From Melieria omissa (lineage: Eukaryota > Arthropoda > Insecta > Diptera > Ulidiidae), in assembly GCA_963971225.1 (NCBI GenBank), contig OZ020267.1, positions 94,849,648-94,913,647 on the forward strand: DNA of 64,000 nucleotides, in the 5' to 3' direction. Below are positions 22,864-33,060 of this stretch, in pieces; the first letter of the stretch is position 1; every line of letters begins with the position of its first letter. The notes under the pieces were generated by a model, which was not told the DNA's origin, made no database searches, and worked only from the letters and a program-made list of their open reading frames with translations. A program made the position numbers and the translations under genes.

Positions 22864-23545
22864 TTATTTGCTGTTTGAATTTGATGGAATCTTACCTCCA
22901 CAATATGACGGTATTTTATCGTAAATTGGTGAGTTTCGTAGAACCCAACTCTCGTGGCACGAACCAGGATATCCAACAAATATATTTGTAAACTTCTTAT
23001 TTTCATCATATATGGCTTGCATGTAAATTATTGTATTGCCTTTTCTATCAAAACAATCGTCTTTGCTTTTAGCCAGTGAATCGATTACAATAATACTCAA
23101 TCTCAATCATACTCAATCTTATACTCAATGACTAATGAATTGTTTTGTTACAATTTTTTATTAACTGCCTTCGACAAAAAGATTTGTAATCAAAAAATTT
23201 ACTGGATCCTCCTTTCTATGACTTGGCCATTTGATGATTTCTGGACTAAGGGAACCAAGAAACACTGATACCCTGTGTATTATGTGTGTGAATCATCCAC
23301 AGTGACAAATTAAAATGATCAGCTAAATCCCTGAAGCGACCTGCTTCATGTCCAGCAAACCACAGGAATACCAGCATGTGCACCTTTTCCGGAAGCCTCT
23401 TGTTGGCACGAAGACTTTCGTAAATATCCCAGTTTGCTAATCGTTCAAATGCTTCGTTTTCGTTCAACCTCCTTCGGAATACAATTGTCATCCTAATTTT
23501 TGCTATCTGACGATGATGATTCCACTGTCGTAAACACTGCATGCA
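22864..23545 (-). pseudogene. Harbinger (HARBI1-like) transposase fragments
   Basis: Two minus-strand pieces in the right order. The upstream piece (23246-23542) has RLPEKVHMLVFLWFAGHEAG and FRDLADHFNLS, the helix-turn-helix part of PIF/Harbinger transposases. The downstream piece (22864-23106) has DCFDRKGNTIIYMQAIYDEN and FVGYPGSCHESWVLRNSPIY, from the DDE_4 nuclease domain. The segment between them is shortened. It differs in sequence from the Harbinger at 26-30 kb, so it is a second family. No TIRs were found. Confidence 0.75.
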
Positions 23546-23560
23546 CTTTTGCTAAAATGA

Positions 23561-24006
23561 TTGCCTTCAAGTTCATTACCATGACTTCCGACATGGTGTT
23601 CGTGGTGTAGATAGTTTTCTGTTTCAAAAGTAATATTTACAAACACACTGTGGATATTGCTTATTGTTTCCGTAATCTTTTCATTGGTATGGGCCCCCTT
23701 AAATCAGCGGTGCGCCAAAGCCTCAGATTTTCGTTCTAATGTTGCTTCGTCAATCCAATGGCAGGTATATCCTAAGAAGGATATTTTTCCTGCAGACTAA
23801 ATTTCAGCAGTAGAAAGGTGGTATGAAACTTTATGAAGTGCTTTGCGAATAGCAGCCACGGATTTTATGTGCATGATTTTTAAAAGATTCGTCATCTGTT
23901 TCCTACTTTCGACTTTGAATACGGTCCCTTTAAACAAAGCTATGAAATCGGGGTTCTTAACCGTACTTAAAGAAGTAGATGAGCTAAAAAGATAAGCTAA
24001 TACCAC
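23561..24006 (-). pseudogene. hAT transposase fragment
   Basis: The minus-strand frame reads NPDFIALFKGTVFKVESRKQ then AAIRKALHKVSYHLSTAEI, a stop, then SAGKISFLGYTCHWIDEATL, a stop, and FKGAHTNEKITETISNIHSV. The GYTCHWID motif and its distance from the upstream helices are characteristic of BED-type hAT transposases. Three parts lie in one frame with in-frame stops. It abuts the Harbinger fragment, and no hAT termini are visible. Confidence 0.65.
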
Positions 24007-24441
24007 ATTACAAACAGTATACAGAATACGAATCTGGTATAAAGAAAATTTTCTTTGCGGGTGCCAGCGGTACGACCCGTTTATGGACGTGGGGGGGAAG
24101 CAGTAAAGGTGACAAGAACGTGAGGGCGTAAAATGAGAAGCTGTTAGACCGCAAAATTAAATGTTCGGAGAGTAAACAGATAAAAGTATTGACGCATGGC
24201 GGTGTACAAAACAGTAACGCCCCTGCAGCGAAACTAGAGACAATTGTCGCACATTCATCTAGTTCTGTAATTAGCTCTTAAAGAACTATATACACATCAA
24301 ACCCCAAGAAGGCTAGAAACTAGACAGTTAGTCTCTAGTAATCTATCCCTAAGAGGTTGAAAACAGCACTAGAAACCCAGCAGTGTTTAAAGACACAAAA
24401 TAGAGTACTATTTGCAGTACTAGCACCTAAAGACCTAATGA
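24007..24441. other. Non-coding DNA, no gene seen
   Basis: Contains a G-run near 24092 and short repeated CTAGAAAC and GTTTCTAG-like words. No family recognised. Confidence 0.35.
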
Positions 24442-24916
24442 GTGAGACCCTTGACTCACTTTAATATCAATGGGAATGGTGGATTCTATTCAAGTGATGT
24501 TTCCACAACAGAAAATACAAAGAAGTTTAAGACTAAGGCAAAGTTTGAGGACAAAGTATTGGTGTGGGTTGCCATTTCTCCTCATTCCTTTGAGTTCGGC
24601 CTTAATCCGAAAGTCTGGTTTTGCTATAAACGCCAAGACGTACCTTAAGGAGTGTATTAAAGCCAGGTTAATACCTTTTATCAAAAATAACTATTCTCAG
24701 GCAAATTATGTGTTCTGGCCGGACCTGGCCAGCTCACATTACGCAAAGTCTGTCGTAGAGTACTTGCAGCAAGAAAAAGTTGAGTTTGTTGACAAATGCG
24801 ACAACCCAGCAAACGTTCCAGAAGCTCGACCCATAGAAGATTTTTGGGCTGTTCTGAAGTCAAAAGTGTACGAGAAGAATTGGCAAGCTGAAAACATAGC
24901 CCAATTATTACAATAA
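24442..24916 (+). pseudogene. Tc1-like DD37E transposase C-terminal fragment
   Basis: An initial frame (24442-24648) gives KFEDKVLVWVAISPHSFEFG. A shift then gives KTYLKECIKARLIPFIKNNY, VFWPDLASSHYAKSVVEYLQ and NVPEARPIEDFWAVLKSKVY. These are the second and third catalytic motifs of IS630/Tc1/mariner transposases. Thirty-seven residues separate the Asp of WPD from the Glu of PIEDFW, which fits the DD37E group rather than mariner DD34D or Tc1 DD34E. The N-terminal DNA-binding part and first Asp are missing, and a frameshift sits near 24610. Confidence 0.7.
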
Positions 24917-25996
24917 ATAACATATTGCTGGTTATTGAAAGCCCAAAACCTATTTAATATAATTTTGAATAACCATTCTTTATATATATAAAAAAATAAA
25001 AAGGCTTGAGTTCCTACAACTAACTTTATTTTTTATTAGAAGTGAGTGCAAAAATAGAGGACACAGGTTATTAAAACCTGAATTGAATTACATTGAAACA
25101 CTTGTATTGAAATTGTATTGTATTGAAACAAGTTACTTTTCTGAGGCATCGCATCCATTTAGGAAACTAGGGACTTTTCTGAGGCATTACATTCATTTGG
25201 GAAACTAGGGAAAATACGTCTACAAAGTGGTCAGTAAAGCGACAGTAGAAAGCATTGCTTAGGGATTTGCGTGGAACCAGTTACTGACTCAATAAGAGTT
25301 AATACGGAGCAAGCCACGAACTACTTCCTTTCGCGATGTGCCGCATGCATGATGGTGGCTGCGGGAAGCTAGGCCTTAGTCTCTCGTAAGCGGGCTGTCG
25401 TGCCAATCAATTATTAATTATTATTAAAGTTCTTCATCATCCCGTCTAGATTATCGGCAGCATGTTATGCAACAATGAAGCCCTGACTTTATTAAAATTG
25501 TACCAACCCGGGGTAGTAAATTTTTACCCGGAGCAGGATCCATTTTTCGTATAGTAGTTTAGTCAATAAATATGCCAAATCAAAGGTAATATAATGACGT
25601 TAAAAGATCAACTACGTCAAAATATCTGTAAAAATTTTGGAACTAGCCTCGTAAATATATCTGAAAATTTTTAATTTTAATCAACCACGTCTAAATATTT
25701 GCAAAAATTTATATCAATTAATCTTAGCGCAGCATAATAAAAAAAAAACGACCATTCAGCTCGACGATTCGATTGATAATGACAATAAAAAAATTCGCCG
25801 GCACGTGCTCGCTCTGCGCTTACTTTTTTACATTTTCCTCACCTTTGTTGCTTCCCGCCCGCGACTGAAATTAAACTGCAAAATTTTTCCAGATTGATCA
25901 GATGCTCTTAGCCTTTCATATTCAGCAGATTGTTCGGCATGATCTTTTCCAAGGTGGCTAACACAATTTAGAACACAGTCTACACTTGGCCTGTAA
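24917..25996. other. Non-coding DNA with short tandem repeat
   Basis: Low-complexity and AT-rich, including a two-copy 38-bp direct repeat at 25135-25210. The segment AGCTAGGCCTTAGTCTCTCG (25369-25388) resembles one near 49356-49375, suggesting an old dispersed repeat. Confidence 0.4.
25135..25210 (+). repeat. 38-bp direct tandem repeat, two copies
   Basis: Units at 25135-25172 and 25173-25210 start ACTTTTCTGAGGCAT and end GGAAACTAGGG, with a few mismatches. Confidence 0.8.
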
Positions 25997-26029
25997 GGGC
26001 GCTGTTATGCAGGCGGTCAAATGACCGTC
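25997..26029 (+). repeat. Harbinger left TIR
   Basis: GGGCGCTGTTATGCAGGCGG followed by a TCAAATGA palindrome. It is the inverted partner of 30265-30297. Confidence 0.85.
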
Positions 26030-26401
26030 AGTCACGATAGTTGTTGTTGCTTCAATGTAAAATGAAAAATTTAGAGAGAGAGCGGGAGAGTAAAATTTGA
26101 CCGCGTCGGTCAAAAATGATGAGGCTCTCGATGACAAATCATGCGATCAAAACAGTGTTGCGTTGTGAAATTATTCACAACACATGTGTTTTCGGAGCAA
26201 AATGGCACACTTGTCGCGAAAATATGTATCTAATGACGGAAAAAATGGTTCGTAGCAACCCTCATCGTTTGTTTACATTTGTGTTGTACGTGGCTTTCCA
26301 AAAAGAGGAAATAAAGAGGAAAATTGCAAATTAAGTGGTAAATAATTATTATATTTGTGTTATGAGTTATATTAAAGTAATTTATACATTATTAGTTCAG
26401 A

Positions 26402-28036
26402 ATGCCAGCGAATTGGACTCGTGCTAATACTGAGGAGCTGATTACAATGTTCCAGGAGCACGAATGACTTTGGAATGTAAGAAATGTGTGCTACCAAGAC
26501 CGGCACAAGCGGGAAGAAGCATATCACATTTTATTTGAGTGTTTGAAGGAAAATGTGAGCGGATTAACACTCGCAGATGTGAAGCAAAAAATTCAGAGCG
26601 TCCGATCGCAGTACCGAAAGGAACTGCGTGAAATAAATGCGAGTAAACGCAGTGGGGCAGGGGCGGACGATGTGAGGACCCCCCGTTTATGGTTGAAATT
26701 CGACCGAGCAGTTCGAATTTAGAATTGGGCCCATCACCTGTAAGTCTGTAGCAAAAATGAACACACTATTAACATTTTCATTTTTAAATATGTTTTCATT
26801 AATGGGAGCAACAATACCTTGAAAATACACTGGAGAGCACGGATGATTCCTCGTCGGTAAGTAAACAATTGCTGTATTTTATACTTCCATCCACTGTAGT
26901 TTTCCTTCTTCGTTAAAATAGTTCATGAATTCTTTGCGAATATCCTCAAATCGGGAATGATTTCTGATTTCGCTGTTTGTTTGCATATTAGTTGGGCACT
27001 CAATGTTTTCTACATTAGCGTATTGTGGAGTGTTATCCATTAGATAGTTGTGTAGAACACAACATGTTCGTGTTATAAGCTCAATATTTGAAACACTTCG
27101 TAGATTTATTGGCTTTTGAAATATGCGAAATCGTGCTGACAGAATGCCAAATGAACGCTCCACAACCTGTCTCGCCCTTGAAAGCCTTTTATTATAAATT
27201 TTTCTTTCGTTTACATTTGTTTGATGTGAAAATGGCTTCAATAAATGCTTTCCAAGGGCAAAAGACTATCACCAATGATAACGTGAGGCAATAACCTGTT
27301 GTTTCCTATTACTTTGTCAGGTGGAAAATGATTCTCAGCGTTATCTAATACAATTTGCAAGGACGAATTCGTTAATACTCCGCTGCCATTTGCGCCAACG
27401 TCAACATATATGAATTTGCAATTGGTATCTGTTAGTGCTAGCAATATTATGCTGTCCGTCCCCTTGTAGTTGTGCTAGTACGAACCCTCCGATTCGGGAG
27501 CGGAGAAGTTAATATGTTTTCCATCTAATGCTCCGAGGCATAATGGGTATTGCCATTTTGTCTCGAAATTTTCGGAAATTGTTTCCCACTGTTCAGGTGA
27601 ATTTGGAAACAGGAAAAAATAATTATTAAACCTGTGCGTGATATAATATTTCGTTATATGGTTTATATCTGTATTTATGTTTCAATTTCAGGTACCAAGC
27701 ACATCTACTCAAGCGCAAAGTAGAGGGACAAAAAGGACCAGCAAGAATACCGCAGCGCAAAGCGAGTTGTCAGATCTCGTGAAGATTTTGGAGCAAAAAA
27801 CTGAACGAAAGTACGAATGGCTCGGGGAACAAATAGTCAGCACACTGAATGAGATGCAAAACCAAAATATTGTTGACGAGGCAATATTAACATTGCAAAA
27901 TAAAATTATGACCTTTAAAATGCAAGATCGCGCATCATCGCAGCAACAACAACCAAACAAGAAATCTACATCTAGCAACTTGTTGGCTGAAGCACTTGAA
28001 GGCGTGCTTGACGATAGCGATATTGCGTTGGTATAA
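26402..28036 (+). pseudogene. Harbinger MADF accessory protein, three exons
   Basis: Exon 1 starts at ATG 26402 (MPANWTRANTEELITMFQEH), hits TGA at 26465, and continues in frame as an MADF domain (NVCYQDRHKREEAYHILFEC ... LTLADVKQKIQSVRSQYRKE) to about 26720. A short middle exon encodes EQQYLENTLESTDDSSS and ends at donor GTAAG (26857). The last exon starts at 27692 after TTTCAATTTCAG (VPSTSTQAQSRGTKRTSKNT) and ends in TAA at 28034-28036. It is Gln/Ser rich with an amphipathic C-terminal segment. In known Harbinger systems an MADF or Myb-like partner helps import the transposase and bind ends. The last intron (26857-27691) contains the transposase's terminal exon on the other strand. The internal stop makes this copy defective. 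Confidence 0.65.
26879..27640 (-). pseudogene. Harbinger transposase, C-terminal exon
   Basis: The minus-strand exon carries most of the DDE_4 nuclease. It begins SPEQWETISENFETKWQYPL and then has GALDGKHINFSAPESEGSY (first Asp). A TAG lies in the normally aromatic position before HNYKGTDSIILLALTD. LPHVIIGD carries the second Asp and RLSRARQVVERSFGILSARF the Glu. The stop is at 26879-26881. A frame change near 27240 splits it. An expected AG acceptor upstream of 27640 is not obvious (the site reads TTTTTTCCTG), which may be a mutated splice site. The exon sits wholly inside the last intron of the MADF gene. Confidence 0.75.
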
Positions 28037-28347
28037 TATATTATAAGTATTATACTACGTGACAGGACTGAAGTACCTTAATTATTTTTTATTTTTTACT
28101 TATTATATTAGCCTATTTTATTTGCGTTAAATGTGTTCCTAAGAAATGAAGTACCTGAATTAATGAAGCCTTTTTTTTGAGCTGTTACCAACAGTGCCTT
28201 TAATTTTATTGTTTTAAATAAAAATGAAATTGAAACTGAATACTGAAATAACTACTTTTATTTCATGTCACAAACTTCAACTTTACTCTTTCTAGTTAGG
28301 TCCTATGGAATTCTGAGAAATATACAATTCCTTATTAATTTACATAC

Positions 28348-28398
28348 CTTCAAATGAAGATCTTTCATGTTCTCCCAGATAGCCTTGCACACTTTGGG
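28348..28398 (-). pseudogene. Harbinger transposase, middle coding segment
   Basis: Reads PKVCKAIWENMKDLHLK on the minus strand and ends at a good donor (AAG then GTATGTA, 28341-28347). It continues the N-terminal exon at 29705-30011, from which it is separated by the nested 1.3 kb element. CCCAAAG is duplicated at both junctions. Confidence 0.7.
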
Positions 28399-29704
28399 CA
28401 CAGATAACTCATCATATAGATGTCCAGTCTCATACGACGAAAACGGCACAAAAATTTCAAGCCCTGAATGACAGCTTTTTCCCGCAAAGCTATTTTACGC
28501 ACACAACTGCATGTGGTAATCCAGAACTTTTGTCAGATTGAATTAATTTTGAATTTCTTTTCTTGCTTGTGATATTCTTTTTTGCAATATATATTTATTT
28601 AGCTACAACGATCACGTACTGTATTTGGTGTAACAGGTAGACGGCACACCAGATATTCGTAATTTCTTTTTCGTAAATTTCGCCTCGGGTTAACGCATTT
28701 AACGCTTTTTTTATAAACCTTTTTAATCGGTTATACCGGAAATTAATAATGTGTTCAAAAAATGTGATATAAATGAATCGGCACTAAAAATGTTGTGCAT
28801 GATCAAAAAATATAAAGAAAGAAAATAATTTTCTTTGACATGATACATACACTTCGTTGCTAACGCAACGCATTGTCAATAGCTGCGGCGCCAGCAGGTC
28901 TATCCTTTGCGTCGGCGTAACTGTATTGCGACAATGAAGTGACCGCTGAACAATTACATTCGTTTTAGAATATTTGCCGATCTTTTCATTTTTTTTGCGA
29001 AAAGCAAGTGCCTGGGCGTACCCAGCAACAAATTAAAGGGGACAAATCCATAACTACATTTCCGAATTCAGAATATAAAATTCAAATAGAATAGAATATA
29101 GATTTCTGAGCATATGTATATGAAATATAGAATTATGTAGGGGAGCTACCCTCCTCTACCCATACCTAGGTACGCCCATGAGCGCCTGTCATCATCAACT
29201 GAATCTTTTTGCTGTATGGTTGTTTGTAACCGTATGCTGCGCTTGGTTGATTGATTTTAAAACTTGCGAACAATTATATGTGTCTCCAAAATCAAACAAT
29301 TCACTAATCAAGAGATCTAGAAACCAAATAAATTGTTCATTCATCTTTTTTTCACGGGTCGTAAAAAAAGGAATATATATTTAAAAAGAAACCATAAAAA
29401 AATGTTTGGCGGCTACAGTGGGGATTGAACCGCGAACTCGTCGTCCGAGACACTCCCGCTTGCGCGTGTGACCATCAATACTCAATCCCGAGTGGCTGCC
29501 TAAAAGGTATCATAACAGACAAGCGCCGTTTTGACTAGAAAATCACATATTTCTGTATCTCAAAACGGAGTACAATGCGTTTGAAGCGGTGTTTATGTGA
29601 GTGACATTAGAGGCCAAAAAGCTCTTATCGGAGGCCAAATTTGTCGAACTTTTTGACACATTTTTTCCTTGGCCGCTGGACATCTATATGATGAGTTATC
29701 TGTG
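28399..29704. mobile_element. Unclassified TIR element, perfect 29-bp ends
   Basis: A 1306-bp insertion within the Harbinger transposase exon. Its ends are perfect inverted repeats of 29 bp starting CACAGATAACTCATCATATA, and the 7-bp sequence CTTTGGG is repeated at 28392-28398 and 29705-29711. Removing one repeat and the insert restores exon continuity in position, so the boundaries are secure. No transposase is encoded. The CA...TG ends, 29-bp TIR length and 7-8 bp duplication would suit a non-autonomous P-superfamily or hAT-like element, but I cannot choose. It contains a tRNA-like segment. Confidence 0.8.
29408..29500 (-). other. tRNA-like segment (possible Pol III derived)
   Basis: The minus strand contains a B-box-like GGTTCAATCCCC preceded by CTCGGACGACGAG, which resembles an anticodon or variable arm, and a D-arm-like TGGTCACACGCGCAAGCGGG. 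The outer ends can pair partly (GGCAGCC with GGCTACAGT-side bases). The pairing is imperfect and longer than a normal type I tRNA, so it is more likely a tRNA relic or a SINE head than a working tRNA. Confidence 0.3.
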
Positions 29705-30011
29705 CTTTGGGTATGCAATGCACCAAGTATGAATGCGAGATTCTTGTTTGATACTCTAAACTCTTATACGATTCTCCAGTTGCTAAGAATCTTAACGTAA
29801 CGCACAATTGTTCCACTGGTGAAATTACATTTCGGAAATCTGTTCCACTCTTCTTTAAGCTGCTTTCCACAAGTTGTAGAATTTTGCTAAAATTCTCCTC
29901 GGACATCCTCAAAAAATTCTTATAAGCCTGATTATCATTCAGCCTAAGTGTTGGAACGAAATATAAATTTGTAAACACTTTCTGATGACTCTCCTGTGTT
30001 CGTCCCGCCAA
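29705..30011 (-). pseudogene. Harbinger transposase, N-terminal exon
   Basis: Starts at ATG 30011 on the minus strand (MAGRTQESHQKVFTNLYFVP) and has NQAYKNFLRMSEENFSKILQ and PVEQLCVTLRFLATGESYKS, then LEYQTRISHSYLVHCIPKA. This is the usual N-terminal HTH region of HARBI1-like transposases. The exon breaks where the nested element starts, and residues past that point come from its TIR. It lies near the right TIR, opposite in strand to the MADF gene. Confidence 0.75.
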
Positions 30012-30264
30012 AATACAACTTTTTTGACATATTAAAGTGCTTCTAAGCCAATATCCATTTTTATTTATTTAATTTCACAAGACTTCGTTCAGGCAGTGTT
30101 GCTAAGAACAGAAAAAACCAGCGTCGAAATGAAAAAGTACGGAAAAAGTGCTGCAAGTAAGCGAAAAGTGTACTAGTGACCAGTGATCAAATGACCGTCT
30201 GCATAACAGGGTTTTTGGCACAGAGTAGAAAAAACAAAACGAGAGCGTAAAAAGTATCGTGAGC

Positions 30265-30297
30265 GACGGTCATTTGACCGTCTGCATAACAGCGCCC
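30265..30297 (-). repeat. Harbinger right TIR
   Basis: Inverted copy of the left TIR, ending ...CTGCATAACAGCGCCC. It includes the palindrome GACGGTCATTTGACCGTC. Confidence 0.85.
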
Positions 30298-30353
30298 TTA
30301 GTCTCTCATTTTTTGCAAATGTTCCATCTCTCTAATATAAATGTATGTATTAA

Positions 30354-32028
30354 TCTCTATCTCTACTATTATATAAAAGCAAGTGTGACGTTTTTTGAGC
30401 CACAATCAGGCAAAAACCACTGAACCGATTTAGATGAAATAAGCACCAAACATTTTTGTATCTGTGGAAATGGTACATAGGCTATATGATAATGACCACG
30501 CCCCCTTCTTACGCCCACTATGGTAACAAAACTCATCTATGGTATGCTTTTGTAAGGCAATATGGGTATCAAACAATTCAGCGTATCATTGCGGCAAACA
30601 TAGGCTATAACATAATCGGCTACGCCCACTTTCTGAGCCCACTAAACTAACAAAACGAAGCTACGGTACATGTCAATAAATCAGTATTAATACCAAATGA
30701 TTCCGTGTTTCATTGATGTTAACATAGGATATATAAGATTGACCACGCCCACCTGATATGTCTTTTAACCACGCCCACTATAATAACAAATCAGCCATGG
30801 TATATTTGTCATAGCAAGATGGGTATCAAACGATTCAGCCGTTCATTGCGACAAACATAGGCTATAACATAATCGGTTACGCCCACTTTCCGTGCCCACT
30901 TTCCACGCCAACTAAATTAACAAAACGAAGCTTCGGTACATGTCGGCAAATCAGTATTAATACCAAATGATTTCGAGTTTTTTTGATGTTAACATAGGAT
31001 ATATAAGATTGACTACGCCCACCTAATACGCCTTCTCGCCACGAGCACTATAAAAACAAATCAGCCATGATATATATTTCACAGCAATATTGGTGTCAAA
31101 CGATTTTGCGATTCGATAGGGGGAAAGCGGGGTGGTTTTTGATAAAGGGGCGTAGCACCCCCATACAACTTAAATTTTCAATATGGAATATCTTCGGAAT
31201 GAGAAATCAGGCAGCATTAAAATTTGGTGCGGTGCCACCGTTTGATGTTTCGTTTCACTGGTAAAACTTTGTGAGCGTTGGACAAGGGGCGTGACACTTT
31301 TTAAGCAACTCAAATGTTTTGAATAGCTTTGCAACTACAAATTACACAGTTAAGAGATTTGACACAAACTTACGATTTAGATGTGCCCTTTGACATGGGG
31401 AATGGGGTGGGTATCGGACGAGGGGCCTGACACTGCCCATAGAAACCAAGTTTTTAATATGAAATATCTTCGGAATTATAAGTCGGCCAGCATTGGAATT
31501 TTATATAGCATCATGGCTTAGACGTGTCGTTCAAGTGGTTAAATTGTATGGGCGTTGGACAAGGGGCGTGGTACTTTTTACGCGACCTTATTATTTTCAA
31601 TAACTTTGAAAGTGAAAATCACACATCAAGATATTTGGCACATACTTACAATTTCGACGCGCCCTTCGACAGGAAGAGTAGGGTGGGTATTGGACGAGGG
31701 GAATGGCACCGCCCATACAACCCAAATTTTTAATGTGGAATAGCTTCGGAACAATAAGTTGGAAAGCTTTGAAGTTGTTTATACCATCGTCTCATAGATG
31801 TGTCATTCTACTGACGGTATATTTTTTGCGACTAAATTTTTTGCGACTGTAACTTTGGAAATGAAAGTCGCATATCATTGAAACCGGGTCACACCCTTCG
31901 ACTGGAGGAATGGATTGGGCATAACATAAAAGAGCCGTGGCACCGCTCATAGAGTGTAGTATGAATAAACTTGATTTATTGGGCCCATTGACTTCAAACT
32001 TGCTTGCAAAGCCGCAGGGCCCTACTAG
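30354..32028 (+). mobile_element. Non-autonomous Helitron
   Basis: Begins TCTCTATCTCTACTATTATA after an A and contains the insect Helitron-type 5' text AAAACCACTGAACCGATTTA. It ends AGGGCCCTACTAG followed by T, that is a CTAG end with an 8-bp palindrome just before it, inserted between A and T with no target duplication. No Rep/helicase is encoded. The first half contains degenerate tandem units with ACCACGCCCAC and GGCTATAACATAATCGG. The second half repeats GGACAAGGGGCGTG and GGAATATCTTCGGAAT blocks. Confidence 0.75.
30440..31780 (+). repeat. Degenerate tandem units inside the Helitron
   Basis: At least three units of roughly 230-280 bp in the first half share ACAAACATAGGCTATAACAT, ACCACGCCCACT and CAGCCATG-like blocks. 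A second family of about 180-230 bp shares GGACGAGGGG, CGCCCATA and ATATCTTCGGAAT. Open frames across them are not coding. Confidence 0.6.
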
Positions 32029-32280
32029 TAAAATATATAAAATAAAATAAAGTATTTTGGAAAATGTACTGATCACTCACTATTTTCACCACATGAAAGA
32101 AACGATTGCTGAACAAAATCTGGTTTGCTCGTTGCTTGGCCACACTTAAAGATAACACTTAACACACACAACCCACACTTAAAGATAACTGTTGGGCGAT
32201 GAGCAGCCAATGTTTGAGTCCATCTGACCCAAGGCGAATTCATACCAGGTGATAGCGTAAGGACAGCAACATAATTTCAA
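32029..32280. other. Non-coding DNA, no gene seen
   Basis: A short spacer between the Helitron and the LTR-like pair. CCACACTTAAAGATAACNCTT-like words occur twice (32141-32160 and 32172-32190). Confidence 0.4.
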
Positions 32281-32693
32281 TGTATTGAAACGAAAAGGCA
32301 CTCTGTGCTGTGCATGAACGCTTTTGCAAGTATACTTTTAGGCATGCACTTTGAAGTATGGCAAATTTGGTATAATTCGCTTGGATAGTCCGATATGGCA
32401 AGGATGGTTCTCGAAGAAATGGGCTGTACGAGAATGGTCGAGCGATTTCCAATTGGAAGTTGCAAGAAACTTCGGCGCGATAAGAAAACTGGTATAAAAG
32501 CAGCAGTGGCGGCGCAAGGGGTCGAGTCTCTGTTAAGCAAGCAAAGTGGTAACAAGTGTAGATACAAGCGAAGTGTAGATCCGTAAATAAAGTGATTGTT
32601 AGTTTATGACTACGTTTGCGCTTAATAATTGAAGTTGTTTTATTTTTAAATACAATCAAAACGAACCTTGGGAAACTTGGAATTTTCGTAACA
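32281..32693 (+). repeat. LTR-like repeat, copy B
   Basis: Homologous to 1535-1971 with a different central segment (GGCTGTACGAGAATGGTCG). It keeps the TATAAAAG box, GGGGTCGAGTC, GTAAATAAAGTGATTG and the ...TTCGTAACA end. It is followed directly by copy C. Confidence 0.5.
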
Positions 32694-32696
32694 GTA

Positions 32697-33060
32697 TACT
32701 GAAGCGATAAGGCACTCTGTGCTGAATACTCTTCTATGCACGAATGCTTTTCCAAGCATACTTTTAGGCATGCACTTTGAAGTACGGCAAATTTGGTATA
32801 ATTCGCTTGGTATAGTCCGATATGGCAAGGATGATTCGCGAAAGGTGATGAGCTTTGCTAGAACAATCGAGATAGAAAGTACAACTGGAACGTGTAAGAA
32901 ACTTCGGCGCGATAAGAAAACTAGTATAAAAGCAGTGGTAGCGTAAGGGGTCGAGTCTTAGTTGAGCAAGCAAAGTCGTAACAAGTGTAGATACAAGCGA
33001 AGTGTAAATCTGTAAATAAAGTGATTGTTAGTTTCTGACTGCGTTTTGCGCTGAATAATT
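32697..33060 (+). repeat. LTR-like repeat, copy C (3' truncated)
   Basis: Starts within four bases of the end of copy B in the same orientation. It is closer in sequence to copy A than to B, and stops after GCGCTGAATAATT, about 80 bp short. A head-to-tail pair without an internal region may reflect LTR recombination or a tandem insertion. Confidence 0.5.

Larger units (their letters stand above)
25997..30297. mobile_element. PIF/Harbinger element with interleaved genes
   Basis: Inverted ends GGGCGCTGTTATGCAG (25997) and CTGCATAACAGCGCCC (to 30297), with an adjacent palindromic GGTCAAATGACC-type block. Flanks are TAA (left) and TTA (right), both of the 3-bp TWA type used by Harbinger but not identical. 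The plus strand carries an MADF-type accessory gene and the minus strand a HARBI1-like transposase. A second subterminal copy of the TIR motif lies at 30186-30208. The element is 4301 bp, of which 1306 bp is a nested insertion (28399-29704). Both genes carry stops, so it is not autonomous now. Confidence 0.85.

Noticed and set aside
29625..29704. C-terminal 25 or so residues of the 29.7-30.0 kb minus frame as transposase
   Set aside because: They translate the TIR and interior of the nested 1.3 kb element, not Harbinger sequence.
25997..30297. CRISPR-like or phage features
   Set aside because: Repeats here are transposon TIRs and palindromes. There are no regularly spaced repeats, and intron splice signals indicate a eukaryotic genome.
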